A stretch of DNA of 32,561 bases from Oscillospiraceae bacterium (GTDB lineage Bacteria; Bacillota; Clostridia; Oscillospirales; Oscillospiraceae), in NCBI GenBank assembly GCA_016282135.1, contig JAEEKA010000057.1:1-32561 (forward strand), read 5' to 3'. The position numbers and the translations under genes are program-made. Positions 1 to 7,347 of the stretch are shown here, one piece after another; within the stretch, counting starts at the first letter, position 1, and each line of letters opens with the position of its first letter. The notes beneath the pieces were generated by a model. It did no database searches and was not told where the DNA came from. It saw only the letters and a program-made list of their open reading frames with translations.

Positions 1-276
1 GGCCTCCACCAGCCGGGAGAGCTGGCCCACCACATGGGTGTTGGTGACGGACAGCTGGTTCGGGGTGCCAACGCCGGTTTCATCGTCGATCCTCGTGATC
101 TCCGTGATGATGAGGCCCGTGCCGCCCTTGGCGCGGTCGGCGTAGTATTTGATCATCCGGGGTCCGGGTTCGCCGGAGGGCTCCGCCAGGGAGCAGCCCA
201 TGGCGGGCATAACAATGCGGTTCTTGAGTTCCAGATTGGCGATTGTTCCTGGGTTAAACAGTTTTTCGTAAGGCAT
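1..276 (-). CDS. NADH:flavin oxidoreductase, Old Yellow Enzyme family (N-terminal 92 residues; runs off the window)
   Basis: The leftward reading frame begins at the ATG at 276, preceded by an AGGAG ribosome binding site at about 283-289, and is still open at base 1. The visible start, MPYEKLFNPGTIANLELKN followed by RIVMPAMG, is the characteristic first beta strand of the FMN-binding TIM barrel of Old Yellow Enzyme/2-enoate reductase proteins; a KYYADRAKGGTGLIITE stretch follows, also typical. Members reduce activated C=C bonds using FMN and NAD(P)H; the clostridial forms often carry an additional 4Fe-4S and FAD domain, which cannot be judged here. It lies 32 bases downstream of the flavodoxin gene on the same strand, so the two are probably cotranscribed. 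The substrate cannot be inferred. Confidence 0.88.
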   Translation of the reverse strand, partial: MPYEKLFNPGTIANLELKNRIVMPAMGCSLAEPSGEPGPRMIKYYADRAKGGTGLIITEITRIDDETGVGTPNQLSVTNTHVVGQLSRLVEA

Positions 277-308
277 TGTCAGTCTCCTTTCAGCATGCTA
301 TGTTTCTG

Positions 309-722
309 TTATTCTGCTGCGATTTTCTTTGCGAACGCCGCGGCAGCCTTCAGATCTTCGTCATTGGGTCGGCCCTTGTGGACGCCCTTGAACTCACCCT
401 TACAGTGGAATTCTCTTTGATCCATTGGGATGCCCCGCTTGTCCGCTTCCGCCTTGACCTTTTTCCAGGTGGAGTTCAGCATGGCCGCGGAGCCGAAGTT
501 GACAATACGGCCGACCTTCTCCTTGGACAGCGACTGCACAAAATCCCGGACCTCCGGGTCGATGGAAAAGGCATAGTAGGAGTTTCCGAGGAAGAGAACA
601 TCCACCGGCTCCGTCACCGGCGTGCTGATGGGAAGGGCCTCCACGCCGAGAGCGTTTGCCACCGCCTCCGCCAGACGCCTGGTGTTTCCGGTCTTGGTGT
701 AGTATCTGACCGCGATTTTCAT
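309..722 (-). CDS. flavodoxin-family protein (137 aa)
   Basis: Small flavodoxin-like electron carrier or quinone reductase-like protein. The N-terminus MKIAVRYYTKTGNT contains the FMN phosphate-binding loop TKTGNT (residues 9-14) directly after the first beta strand, and LFLGNSYYAF near residue 45-53 is the usual second flavin-contact region. The length (137 aa) is normal for a short-chain flavodoxin domain with nothing fused. It starts at the ATG at 722 after an AGGAGG-like site, is the first gene of a leftward operon with the Old Yellow Enzyme gene, and is divergent from an HxlR regulator. The context suggests a role in flavin-dependent reduction or electrophile defence; the partner is not shown by the sequence. 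Confidence 0.87.
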   Translation of the reverse strand: MKIAVRYYTKTGNTRRLAEAVANALGVEALPISTPVTEPVDVLFLGNSYYAFSIDPEVRDFVQSLSKEKVGRIVNFGSAAMLNSTWKKVKAEADKRGIPMDQREFHCKGEFKGVHKGRPNDEDLKAAAAFAKKIAAE

Positions 723-775
723 ATAATTCCCTCCTGAATTTTTGTAAAATATCGAAATAAACTACGGATTTAGCC

Positions 776-804
776 TTTACAACGGAATTCTTATCTGCTA
801 TTAT
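776..804 (+). promoter_or_regulatory. promoter of the HxlR regulator gene
   Basis: TTTACA at 776-781, a 17-base spacer and TATTAT at 799-804, with TG one base upstream of the -10 box (extended -10). The spacer resembles those of the two lipoprotein promoters at 8328 and 9573. It overlaps the opposing flavodoxin promoter at their -10 boxes. Confidence 0.65.
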
Positions 805-831
805 CATAGCGTATCCAGGGCAAGCCGTCAA
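803..831 (-). promoter_or_regulatory. promoter of the flavodoxin/Old Yellow Enzyme operon
   Basis: On the minus strand TTGACG (831-826), a 17-base spacer and TATGAT (808-803) precede the flavodoxin gene by about 75 bases. The -10 box shares two bases with the -10 box of the rightward promoter, so RNA polymerase could not occupy both at once. Confidence 0.65.
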
Positions 832-887
832 TAACGCAAAAAAATAATTGTAGATAAGAAAAAGATGATTATGGGAGGATACGCGCC

Positions 888-1226
888 ATGTCGCAAAAGC
901 ATCTATGTCCCTGTACCGCCCGCTGCAACCTGCAACGGGCGATGGACTCGATCGGAGGCAAGTGGAAGCTGCCGATTCTCTGTTCCCTGACCGCAAACGG
1001 CACCAGCCGATATAACGACCTGCTGCGCAATGTACGCGGGATTTCCAACACCATGCTCTCCAAGACGCTCAAGGAGTTGGAGCAGAGCAGGCTTGTCCGT
1101 CGGGCGGAGTATATGGAGGTTCCGATCCGGGTGGAGTACGAGCTCACTGAGCGGGCAAAAAATCTCCAGCCGATTCTCCTGCAGCTCATTCAGTGGGAAG
1201 CGGTCGCGCAGGAATCAAACCAGTGA
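888..1226 (+). CDS. HxlR-family winged-helix transcriptional regulator (112 aa)
   Basis: DNA-binding regulator of the HxlR/DUF24 family. The family core is visible: C..C...C near the N-terminus (Cys7, Cys9, Cys13), then AMDSIGGKWKLPILCSL, RYNDLLRNVRGISNTMLSKTL (the recognition-helix segment, residues about 42-62) and a wing. Family members such as YodB and HypR of Bacillus sense quinones or disulfide stress through an N-terminal cysteine, here probably Cys7. The start at 888 has GGGAGG about 10 bases upstream. It is divergent from the flavodoxin operon and 17 bases upstream of an aldo/keto reductase, an arrangement in which the regulator usually controls both neighbours. The inducer is unknown. 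Confidence 0.92.
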   Translation: MSQKHLCPCTARCNLQRAMDSIGGKWKLPILCSLTANGTSRYNDLLRNVRGISNTMLSKTLKELEQSRLVRRAEYMEVPIRVEYELTERAKNLQPILLQLIQWEAVAQESNQ

Positions 1227-1243
1227 CACAGATTGGAGGAACT

Positions 1244-2440
1244 ATGCAGTATCGAACGGACAAATTCGGCGCTGAGCTCTCCATTCTCGGCTTCGGCTGC
1301 ATGCGCTTTCCAAAAAAGGGAAACAGCATCGACATGGTTGAGACGGAGCGCGAGATCCTGGAGGCGTACAAAAGCGGCGTCAATTATTTTGACACGGCGT
1401 ACATCTACCCCGGCAGCGAGGCGGCGGTGGGCGAGATTTTGCAGCGGAACGGCATCCGGGAGAAGATCAAGCTCGCCACTAAGCTGCCCCAGTACCTGGT
1501 GCGAAACAGGGCCGCGCTGGACAAGTACTTTGACGAGCAGCTCTCCCGCCTGCAGACGGATTATATCGATTATTACCTCATGCACCATCTGACAGACCTG
1601 GCCATGTGGGAAAAGCTGAAGAAGGTCGGTGTTCTGGAATGGATCGAGGAAAAGAAGAATAGCGGCGCGATTCGGAACGTCGGCTTTTCCTACCACGGCA
1701 ACTCCGACGGTTTCCTGAAGATCATTGAGGATTACGACTGGGATATCTGTCAGATCCAGTACAACTATTTTGACGAGCACGCCCAGGCGGGCGTAATCGG
1801 GCTCAAAGCGGCGGCAGCCAGAGGAATCCCCGTTGTCATCATGGAGCCGCTGCGCGGCGGCAAGCTCGTCGGTATGCTGCCGGAGTCCGCGAAGGAGGTC
1901 ATGCGCCGGAGCGGGCGGGACTGGACACCCGCGGCGTGGAGCTTCCGATGGCTGTTCAACCAGCCGGAGGTGACGGTAGTTCTTTCGGGAATGAACTCGC
2001 TGGACATGGTGCGGGAGAACTGCCGCACCGCTTCAGAGGCGGGAGTGGGACAGTTCACACAGGCGGATTTTGACACAATCCGCGCCGTCACTGCGAAAAT
2101 CAGGGAGAAAGAACAGACCGGCTGCACAGGCTGCCGATACTGTATGCCCTGCCCCAAGGGTGTGGATATTCCGGGCGCCTTCCGCTGCTGGAACGCCATG
2201 TTCATCGAATCCAAAAGCCAGGGGCGGTTCCAGTACGCCCAGACCGTGGGGATGACTAGGGAGCCCGCCTTTCCATCCCAGTGCGTTGGCTGCGGGAAAT
2301 GCGAGGCGCACTGCCCACAGCAGCTCCCGATCCGAAAGCTGTTAAAGGAAGCGGATAAAGCCCTGCGCCCGCTGCCCTACAAGGTCGGCATCTACGCGGC
2401 GCGGAAGCTCATGTTCCGGAAAGCGGGCCGGAGCAAATGA
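1244..2440 (+). CDS. aldo/keto reductase with C-terminal 4Fe-4S ferredoxin domain (398 aa)
   Basis: NAD(P)H-dependent carbonyl reductase fold followed by two iron-sulfur motifs. The catalytic tetrad is recognisable: Asp50 and Tyr55 in YFDTAYIYPGSE, Lys80 in KLATKLP and His114 in YYLMHHL. The C-terminus has CTGCRYCMPCP (Cys294, 297, 300, 303) and CVGCGKCEAHCP (Cys347, 350, 353, 357). This architecture is common in anaerobic Firmicutes, where a ferredoxin-like domain is thought to feed electrons to the barrel. The ATG at 1244 is chosen because GGAGGA lies at 1235-1240; an in-frame ATG at 1193 lies inside hxlR and has no such site. It is probably cotranscribed with the regulator, 17 bases upstream. 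The substrate is unknown. Confidence 0.93.
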   Translation: MQYRTDKFGAELSILGFGCMRFPKKGNSIDMVETEREILEAYKSGVNYFDTAYIYPGSEAAVGEILQRNGIREKIKLATKLPQYLVRNRAALDKYFDEQLSRLQTDYIDYYLMHHLTDLAMWEKLKKVGVLEWIEEKKNSGAIRNVGFSYHGNSDGFLKIIEDYDWDICQIQYNYFDEHAQAGVIGLKAAAARGIPVVIMEPLRGGKLVGMLPESAKEVMRRSGRDWTPAAWSFRWLFNQPEVTVVLSGMNSLDMVRENCRTASEAGVGQFTQADFDTIRAVTAKIREKEQTGCTGCRYCMPCPKGVDIPGAFRCWNAMFIESKSQGRFQYAQTVGMTREPAFPSQCVGCGKCEAHCPQQLPIRKLLKEADKALRPLPYKVGIYAARKLMFRKAGRSK

Positions 2441-2441
2441 T

Positions 2442-2474
2442 GGTCTTCAAGCCGAAGACCGCGGTGATATTTTT
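2442..2474 (+). terminator. hairpin after the aldo/keto reductase gene
   Basis: Seven-base-pair stem GGTCTTC (2442-2448) / GAAGACC (2454-2460) with a five-base loop, just two bases after the stop codon. A short T run follows at about 2470-2474 but is separated from the stem, so this is a weak terminator at best. Confidence 0.4.
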
Positions 2475-2547
2475 GCCGGCGCCGGTTATACAGACCGGTG
2501 CGCAGGGACGATGAGACAAAAACATACTTTGGGAGGGAAACAGTGCG

Positions 2548-3195
2548 ATGCGCGATTGGCTAAGGGAACGACCTGCGCTGCGGGAGCTGCGTCAGGTCCG
2601 GCTGGCGCGGTGGGAAGACAGCGTGCTTGTCCGCTCGGGCGCGGAGGTCCTGGCGGCCCGGGAAATCGGAATCAGGCCGGAGAACGTCTTTTTCCCCGCC
2701 CCCTTTGACGCGGAGGCGGGCAGGGTGCTGGACTGCTGCCGCTTTGTGGCGGGCAGCCTGGAGGATCTGAAGACGCTGGAGCAAGCGGCGGAGCAGGCCG
2801 GGCCGGAGGGCGTGGTACGGGTCGGACTTCGGCTGCAGGCCCCCAGGCTTCCCCGGGCGGACCATACGCTTACCCTGGAGGAGCTGGCAAAGCTGGCAGG
2901 CGAAATCAAGCGATTGCCGCGGCTGACAGTGCGGGGCTGCTTCTTCTGCGGAGACCTGACCAACATACACGGCAAAGCATTGGGGAGGTTTTTCCGGGCA
3001 GGTTACGAGGCCGCCAAGCACATGACGGTGACCCTGCCCTGCGCGATGCCCTACCTGTGCTATGAAAACGCGGCTGCCGCCGTGGAGGAAAACGAGAGAC
3101 TGCACCCGGGGACCCTGGCCGATTGTCTGCGGGCGCTGGACATCGTGACCATGCAAAATGAAACCGCGTTTTACGCCAAACTATACCTGACATGA
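2548..3195 (+). CDS. uncharacterised 215-aa protein, weakly resembling the barrel of fold-type III PLP enzymes
   Basis: The reading frame has codon bias like its neighbours and an AGGGAGGG site about 10 bases before the ATG at 2548, so it is very likely a gene. I do not recognise the family with certainty. The segment ENVFFPAPFDAEAG, then a predicted strand-helix unit with SLEDLKTLEQA and VVRVGLRLQ, is laid out like alternating beta/alpha units of diaminopimelate or ornithine decarboxylase and alanine racemase barrels. The usual N-terminal PLP lysine strand and the C-terminal domain are not evident. It contains Cys-rich pieces (CCRFV, GCFFCGD, LPCAMPYLCYE) but no metal motif. The gene ends 30 bases before an insertion-sequence terminus, so an older, longer form could have been cut. 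Confidence 0.6.
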   Translation: MRDWLRERPALRELRQVRLARWEDSVLVRSGAEVLAAREIGIRPENVFFPAPFDAEAGRVLDCCRFVAGSLEDLKTLEQAAEQAGPEGVVRVGLRLQAPRLPRADHTLTLEELAKLAGEIKRLPRLTVRGCFFCGDLTNIHGKALGRFFRAGYEAAKHMTVTLPCAMPYLCYENAAAAVEENERLHPGTLADCLRALDIVTMQNETAFYAKLYLT

Positions 3196-3224
3196 CAGAA
3201 ACCGCCGGACGCTCACAACCGAAG

Positions 3225-3563
3225 TGAAGTGAACCCCAAAAGTTAGACATTTTTGAATTACGCGACCTGAAGGGTCTGGCATCTGTGTTGTGCGGGTGTC
3301 AGGCCCTTTAGTTTTAGCTTGATTCTGCGGTTGTTATAGTAGTCGAGGTAGTCAATGAGCTCAGCCTTGAAGTGCTCCATAGAGTCATAATTCTGGAGAT
3401 AGAGCAGCTCGGATTTGAGCAGTCCGAAGAAATTGTCGATCACAGCGTTATCCAGGCAGTTACCTTTTCTGCTCATACTCTGCCGGATGCCTTTCTTTTC
3501 CGGCATCCGTTGGTATTTCTTGTGCTGGTAATGCCAACCCTGGTCAGAGTGCAGGATCAGGCC
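3225..3563 (-). mobile_element. remnant of an IS3-family (IS150-group) insertion sequence, one end only
   Basis: The segment holds one terminal inverted repeat, CCCCAAAAGTTAGACA at 3234-3249 preceded by a TG-start at about 3225, and the last 101 codons of a transposase. The CAAAAGTTAGACA core is typical of IS150-type ends. The other IS end, the first ORF and the first part of the transposase are missing; no second copy of the terminal repeat was found in the window. The remnant ends abruptly at 3563, where surface-protein sequence begins. Confidence 0.8.
3258..3563 (-). pseudogene. IS3/IS150-type transposase ORFB, C-terminal remnant
   Basis: The last 101 codons read GLILHSDQGWHYQHKKYQ, then a SRKGNCLDNAV segment and NFFGLLKSELLY, ending with DYYNNRRIKLKLKGLTP. 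These are hallmark strings of the IS150 group integrase core. HSD supplies the second aspartate of the DDE triad. Thirty-six residues later, where these enzymes have Glu (usually AVMENFF or AVIENFF), this copy has Asp (VIDNFF), so the catalytic glutamate is lost. The first catalytic Asp and the helix-turn-helix ORFA are absent. The fragment cannot be active. Its frame continues upstream without a stop into the surface-protein fragment. Confidence 0.85.
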
Positions 3564-4433
3564 GGTGCCGCCGGTGATCCCATGGGTCACAGCCCAGTAG
3601 ACCGGCCCATAATAGTAGGCCTTGGGATCGTCGACGTCGTCGAAGCCCGGTTCCGGGTCGGGCTCCGGGTCGGGGGCGGGTCCCGGGTCCGGTTCGGTGT
3701 GGCCGGAATGGGGCTGGGTGGTGTAGCGATGTTCCCCCGGGACGAGCCGGTAGAGGGTCAGGGGGCAGCGCAGGCTTGTCAGCGTGCAGAAGCCGGAAGA
3801 GCCGGTGCTGAATTGCAGAATGCGGGAGGTGAAGCGTCGGTTTGTGATCATCGCCGTGCCCTCCGTCCACTGAATCCTCCACCGGGACTCCCGGGCGTCA
3901 GGGGCCGTGAGGGTGGAGAGCATAGCGTTGGAGCTGGGGACGGCCAGGTAGTTTTCACTGGTTTTCATTTTGAGCAGCCAGGAGCCGTCATCGCAGGGAA
4001 CGAAGGAATACACCAGCTTGTCAAGAACCTCATTGAGCCATTCTCTGTCCACGAAGTATCCGGCAGAGACGTCGGTGGCCACGGCGGCGGGGCTGAGTAT
4101 GGCCGGGCCGGTGACCTGGGGGGAGGAACGCAGGGCCCTGGTGGATTGGTAGGTCAGCACGTAGTCTCCCGCCCAGTCCTCGGGTTCCTCCGAGACCAGA
4201 CGGAACTGGCCCGCTTCCGCGGGGTCTTCCGCAGCAAAATAGCCGGAGACGGCCCAGAGCTCCGTAGTGCCCGCACTGAGCTGCAGCCTCGAACCCGGAA
4301 CAAGCAGGTCAGGCCGCTGGGTGGAATCCTCGGTCAGGGCTTCCCGGCTCCAGCCCAGGAAGTGATACACGTAGGCGTCGGCTTCCAGTTCTCCCGTGGG
4401 GGCAGGCAGGAGAATCACCTGATTGTCCTGGAC
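3564..4433 (-). pseudogene. internal fragment of an SLH-domain surface protein, fused in frame to the transposase remnant
   Basis: About 290 codons on the minus strand read as protein with no start of their own. In order: an InlB/Listeria-Bacteroides-like repeat (YHFLGWSREAL ... VPGSRLQL ... TELWAVSG), a globular region with several Trp and Tyr, a Pro-Asp-Glu linker (TEPDPGPAPDPEPDPEPG), then the first half of an S-layer homology domain (DDPKAYYYGPVYWAVTHGITGG). SLH domains bind secondary cell wall polymers and are normally followed by more SLH sequence; here the frame passes into transposase at about 3563. Neither signal peptide nor complete SLH set exists. The upstream border at about 4433 is an estimate, set where the opposite strand becomes coding. 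Confidence 0.7.
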
Positions 4434-5075
4434 CTGGCAGACTATTCCGAGAAGAACTATCTTCAATCGGAGGCTGTGCAGCATTATTCGTGGTACTGCA
4501 AGGACAAGCTCTACGGCTTCACGTGGTCCACGGTGATTTACGACCCAGCGACGGAAACAATCGTCGATGTGCTGTATGACAACAAACTGGTGGAAACAGA
4601 CGCGGCTGACGGTACAACGCGGACGCTGCTTGGCCAAAATGTTGCCGGCCTTTACGCCCATGAAGCTGTTCTGTATTACTTTGAAGCAGACAAGAGCCGC
4701 CTGAACGCCGCACAGGGAACAAATTACGAGAGAGGAACTCCGGGCTTTCGGGAAATGGACCTGGAAAGCGGGGTCGTCAAGGATTGTGGCCTGCCGGATA
4801 CGGAAATCTTTTGGGCCCAATATGATGAGGATTACATCTATGCGCAAAGCTATTACGACGGAGACAACCCGATCCATACGTTTTTTGTGCTGACAAGAAA
4901 TTACGAACTGGCAGGGCGGATTGAATTGACCGATGGGCTCGGTATCGCGGCAGTCACCAGCGACCGGGTTTATTTCTGCAACGCCTTAGCCGGCGCACCG
5001 ATCAGCGGTTATCTGGACAAATCCAAAATCGGCACAGGCGAGCTGGAGCTGATTCCCATCAAGATGGTCGGGTAA
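4434..5075 (+). pseudogene. 3' part of a truncated gene of unknown function
   Basis: About 213 codons on the plus strand ending at TAA 5073-5075 look genuinely coding (LADYSEKNYLQSEAV, then repeated strand-like units such as TIVDVLYDNKL, YIYAQSYYDGDN, DRVYFCNALAG). The alternating hydrophobic/aromatic pattern resembles beta-propeller-type extracytoplasmic proteins (DUF5050-like), but this is only a resemblance. There is no start codon with a ribosome site: upstream of about 4434 the frame is antisense to the surface-protein fragment. The original 5' part, probably including a signal peptide, has been replaced. It ends 62 bases before the ABC exporter genes and may once have been the first gene of that operon. 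Confidence 0.6.
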
Positions 5076-5137
5076 TGCTGCAGGATAAGGATTCGCGCGC
5101 CTTTCGATAACACATCTTGAACCACGGAGGAAAGTGC

Positions 5138-5854
5138 ATGCAACTGGAGATCGACAAGCTGTCAAAGGCCTACGGCGAGAAGCTGGCGCAGGACGGATTT
5201 ACCTATTCCTTCCATCCCGGCGTCAGCGCTATTCTTGGACCCAACGGCGCAGGCAAAACCACCCTGATGAATCTCATTACCGACTGCACGAAGCGGCAGG
5301 GGGGCGAGATTCGCTACGACGGCACAGACATTCTCAAGCTGGGCAAGGAATTCCGGCAGCGTCTGGGCTTTATGCCACAGAGCCAGGGCATGTACGAGCA
5401 GATGACGGCCCAGGACTTCCTGGCCTATATGGCGGAGATCAAGGGTCTGAAAAAGAAGACCGCCGCGGCCCAGATTCGGGAGCTGCTGTCGGTGGTCAAC
5501 CTGGAAAAGGCCGCCCATCAGAAGGTGGGCAGCTTCTCCGGCGGCATGCGGCAGCGGGTTCTGCTGGCCCAGGCCATGCTGGGCAGCCCTGAGGTGCTGC
5601 TTCTGGACGAGCCCACCGCGGGCCTGGACCCGGAGGAACGGATCCGGCTGCGGGGCTACATCGAAAAGCTGGCCGCGGACCGGATCGTGCTGATCACCAC
5701 CCATATTACCAGCGACGTGGAGACCATCGCCGATGAGATTCTGCTGATGAACCACGGGAAGCTGCTCTTCGCGGCGAAGCGGGGGGAGTTTATCTCCGGC
5801 TGCGGCGCCGCAAGCCTGGAGGACGCTTATATCAAGCGGCTGCACGCGCTATGA
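5138..5854 (+). CDS. ABC transporter ATP-binding protein (238 aa)
   Basis: Cytoplasmic ATPase of an ABC-2-type exporter. Walker A is GPNGAGKTT (residues 34-42), the Q-loop is FMPQSQGMYEQMT (78-90), the signature is SFSGGMRQR (132-140), Walker B is VLLLDEPTAGLDP (153-165) and the switch His lies in ITTHITSD. The ATG at 5138 is chosen because GGAGG lies 8 bases upstream; the longer frame from 5117 has no such site. It overlaps the permease gene by four bases (ATGA at 5851-5854), so translation is probably coupled. This subtype is common next to large multi-helix permeases of unknown cargo in Clostridia. Substrate cannot be predicted. Confidence 0.93.
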   Translation: MQLEIDKLSKAYGEKLAQDGFTYSFHPGVSAILGPNGAGKTTLMNLITDCTKRQGGEIRYDGTDILKLGKEFRQRLGFMPQSQGMYEQMTAQDFLAYMAEIKGLKKKTAAAQIRELLSVVNLEKAAHQKVGSFSGGMRQRVLLAQAMLGSPEVLLLDEPTAGLDPEERIRLRGYIEKLAADRIVLITTHITSDVETIADEILLMNHGKLLFAAKRGEFISGCGAASLEDAYIKRLHAL

Positions 5855-7347
5855 GAGAGGGCAGACGGGTATTGCTGGCCCCCAAGGTCTGGGGCCTGTT
5901 GGCGCTGCTTCTGGCCTTCAATCTGGTGCTGGCGGTGACCCAGGACTGGCGCACGGGGGCCTATTACGACGAGTATCAGTCCGCCCTGCGGGCCTGCCAG
6001 GCACTTTCCACGGAGGAGGCCATGGAAAGTGTCGAGACAGAGCTCTCCGCTTTTCAGGCCCTGAGTCTGCTGGAATGGTATGAGAGCGAGGAAGACCCGG
6101 AGCTCAAGGAGCACCTGCGGCAGCAGTTGGAGGACTCCTTCGGGGTGGATTTTGAGCGACGGATCCGGGAGAGCGCCGGCTCCGAGGATGAGGAGCGCGG
6201 CGCCATTCGCATGGAGGTTCTCCAAACCCTGCAGGAGCAGCTTCAGTACATCCGGGATTATCCCGATTATCTGCTCCAGGTGCAGGACAACGCGGAGATG
6301 ATGAAGACCTGGGAGATATTCAACAAGGAGGGCGGCTTTTCCTCCCGGAACATTGAGAAAACCGCCGCGGATTTTCCCACCTCGGTGGAGCTGCGCCTGG
6401 ACAACGACTACGCCGTAACCGACCTGGTGACGGATACGGTGGGCAGCTACAGCCTGCTGGTATTTACGCTGTTTCTGACCCTGCAGTTTCTGATCGAGCG
6501 GAAACGGGGCCTGTGGAGCCTGATTCACGGCGCCCCCGAGGGCAGAGGCCGGCTGGCCTATAAGCGGGGAGCGATCCTGCTGCTGGGGGTCGTGATTGGA
6601 ACCTTGGTCCTGCTGGGGGGAAAGCTGCTGTTTGTAGCCCTTCGCAGCGGCGGCCTGGGCTCTCTTACCCGGAATGTCCAATCCACGATGGTCTTCAGCG
6701 ATTTCCCCTGGGTCATGCCGGTTTGGGTGTTTCTGATCGGATTTTTTTTGCTGAAGATTCTGGGCATGTGGCTGGTGGGTATGGCTGTGTGGGCCATCCT
6801 GCAGTCGGTGAACCATCTGCCCCTGGCCCTCTGCGCCGCGGGAATCGCCCTGGCCGGAGAGTACGCCCTGTTTCGCTTTATCCCGGACAGTTACACGATC
6901 GCAATCTTCCGTTATGTAAACCTGTTCGCATTGGTGGACGTGACAAGCATTGCGCTGCACTATCTGAATCTGAATCTCTTCGGCTGGCCGGTGCAGGGCT
7001 TCCTGCTGTCCATCGGCCTGATTCCGCCGGTGCTGGCCCTGCTTTTCGGCGCCAACGTCCTGCTGACTGCCCGGGAAAAGCCGGTTTCCCGGCAAAACTC
7101 CCTGTTGGCCCTGGCAGACCGGATCCGCGTGCCCTTTTCCAGATTCGTCAGCCGTCTGCGGCTGTTCGGCATGGAGCTGTATAAGATACTCTGGCTGCAA
7201 AAGGGCGTGCTGATTGTCCTGCTGGCGGCGGCGTTTTCCTTTGGGTTTTTGGAAATGCAGCCCCCCGACGAAGAGCTCTATGACACGGAGTTGTCTTGGA
7301 TCTCCGCCTCCATGGCGGGCCCCATCACAGAACAGACGCTGGAGTAG
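5851..7347 (+). CDS. ABC-2-type permease, N-terminal part, ended by an in-frame amber codon (498 aa)
   Basis: Membrane subunit paired with the upstream ATPase. It has one N-terminal helix (residues about 13-30), a long charged extracytoplasmic stretch (about 35-195), then five to six helices (for example SLLVFTLFLTLQFL, AILLLGVVIGTLVLLGG, WVFLIGFFLLKILGMWLVG, LLSIGLIPPVLALLFG). Near residue 440 a second unit begins, again with a helix (GVLIVLLAAAFSFGFL) leading into an outside segment. Codon 499 is TAG at 7345-7347, and the same frame continues open for 267 further codons with the expected remaining helices. A CAG-to-TAG change would explain it. The N-terminal product alone would lack most helices of the second half. 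The start overlaps the ATPase stop. Confidence 0.75.
   Translation: MREGRRVLLAPKVWGLLALLLAFNLVLAVTQDWRTGAYYDEYQSALRACQALSTEEAMESVETELSAFQALSLLEWYESEEDPELKEHLRQQLEDSFGVDFERRIRESAGSEDEERGAIRMEVLQTLQEQLQYIRDYPDYLLQVQDNAEMMKTWEIFNKEGGFSSRNIEKTAADFPTSVELRLDNDYAVTDLVTDTVGSYSLLVFTLFLTLQFLIERKRGLWSLIHGAPEGRGRLAYKRGAILLLGVVIGTLVLLGGKLLFVALRSGGLGSLTRNVQSTMVFSDFPWVMPVWVFLIGFFLLKILGMWLVGMAVWAILQSVNHLPLALCAAGIALAGEYALFRFIPDSYTIAIFRYVNLFALVDVTSIALHYLNLNLFGWPVQGFLLSIGLIPPVLALLFGANVLLTAREKPVSRQNSLLALADRIRVPFSRFVSRLRLFGMELYKILWLQKGVLIVLLAAAFSFGFLEMQPPDEELYDTELSWISASMAGPITEQTLE

Noticed and set aside
3372..4433. Plus-strand open frame leading into the truncated gene at 4434
   Set aside because: This part is antisense to the transposase and SLH fragments and has low-complexity Gly/Val/Arg composition typical of shadow frames.
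3258..4877. Single 539-residue protein on the minus strand
   Set aside because: It is a chance merge: its first ~148 codons are antisense to a coding plus-strand segment, then surface-protein sequence, then transposase. It is annotated as separate remnants.
7345..7347. UAG as a pyrrolysine codon
   Set aside because: The protein is not a methylamine methyltransferase and no Pyl genes or insertion element are visible in the window; a point mutation or error is simpler.
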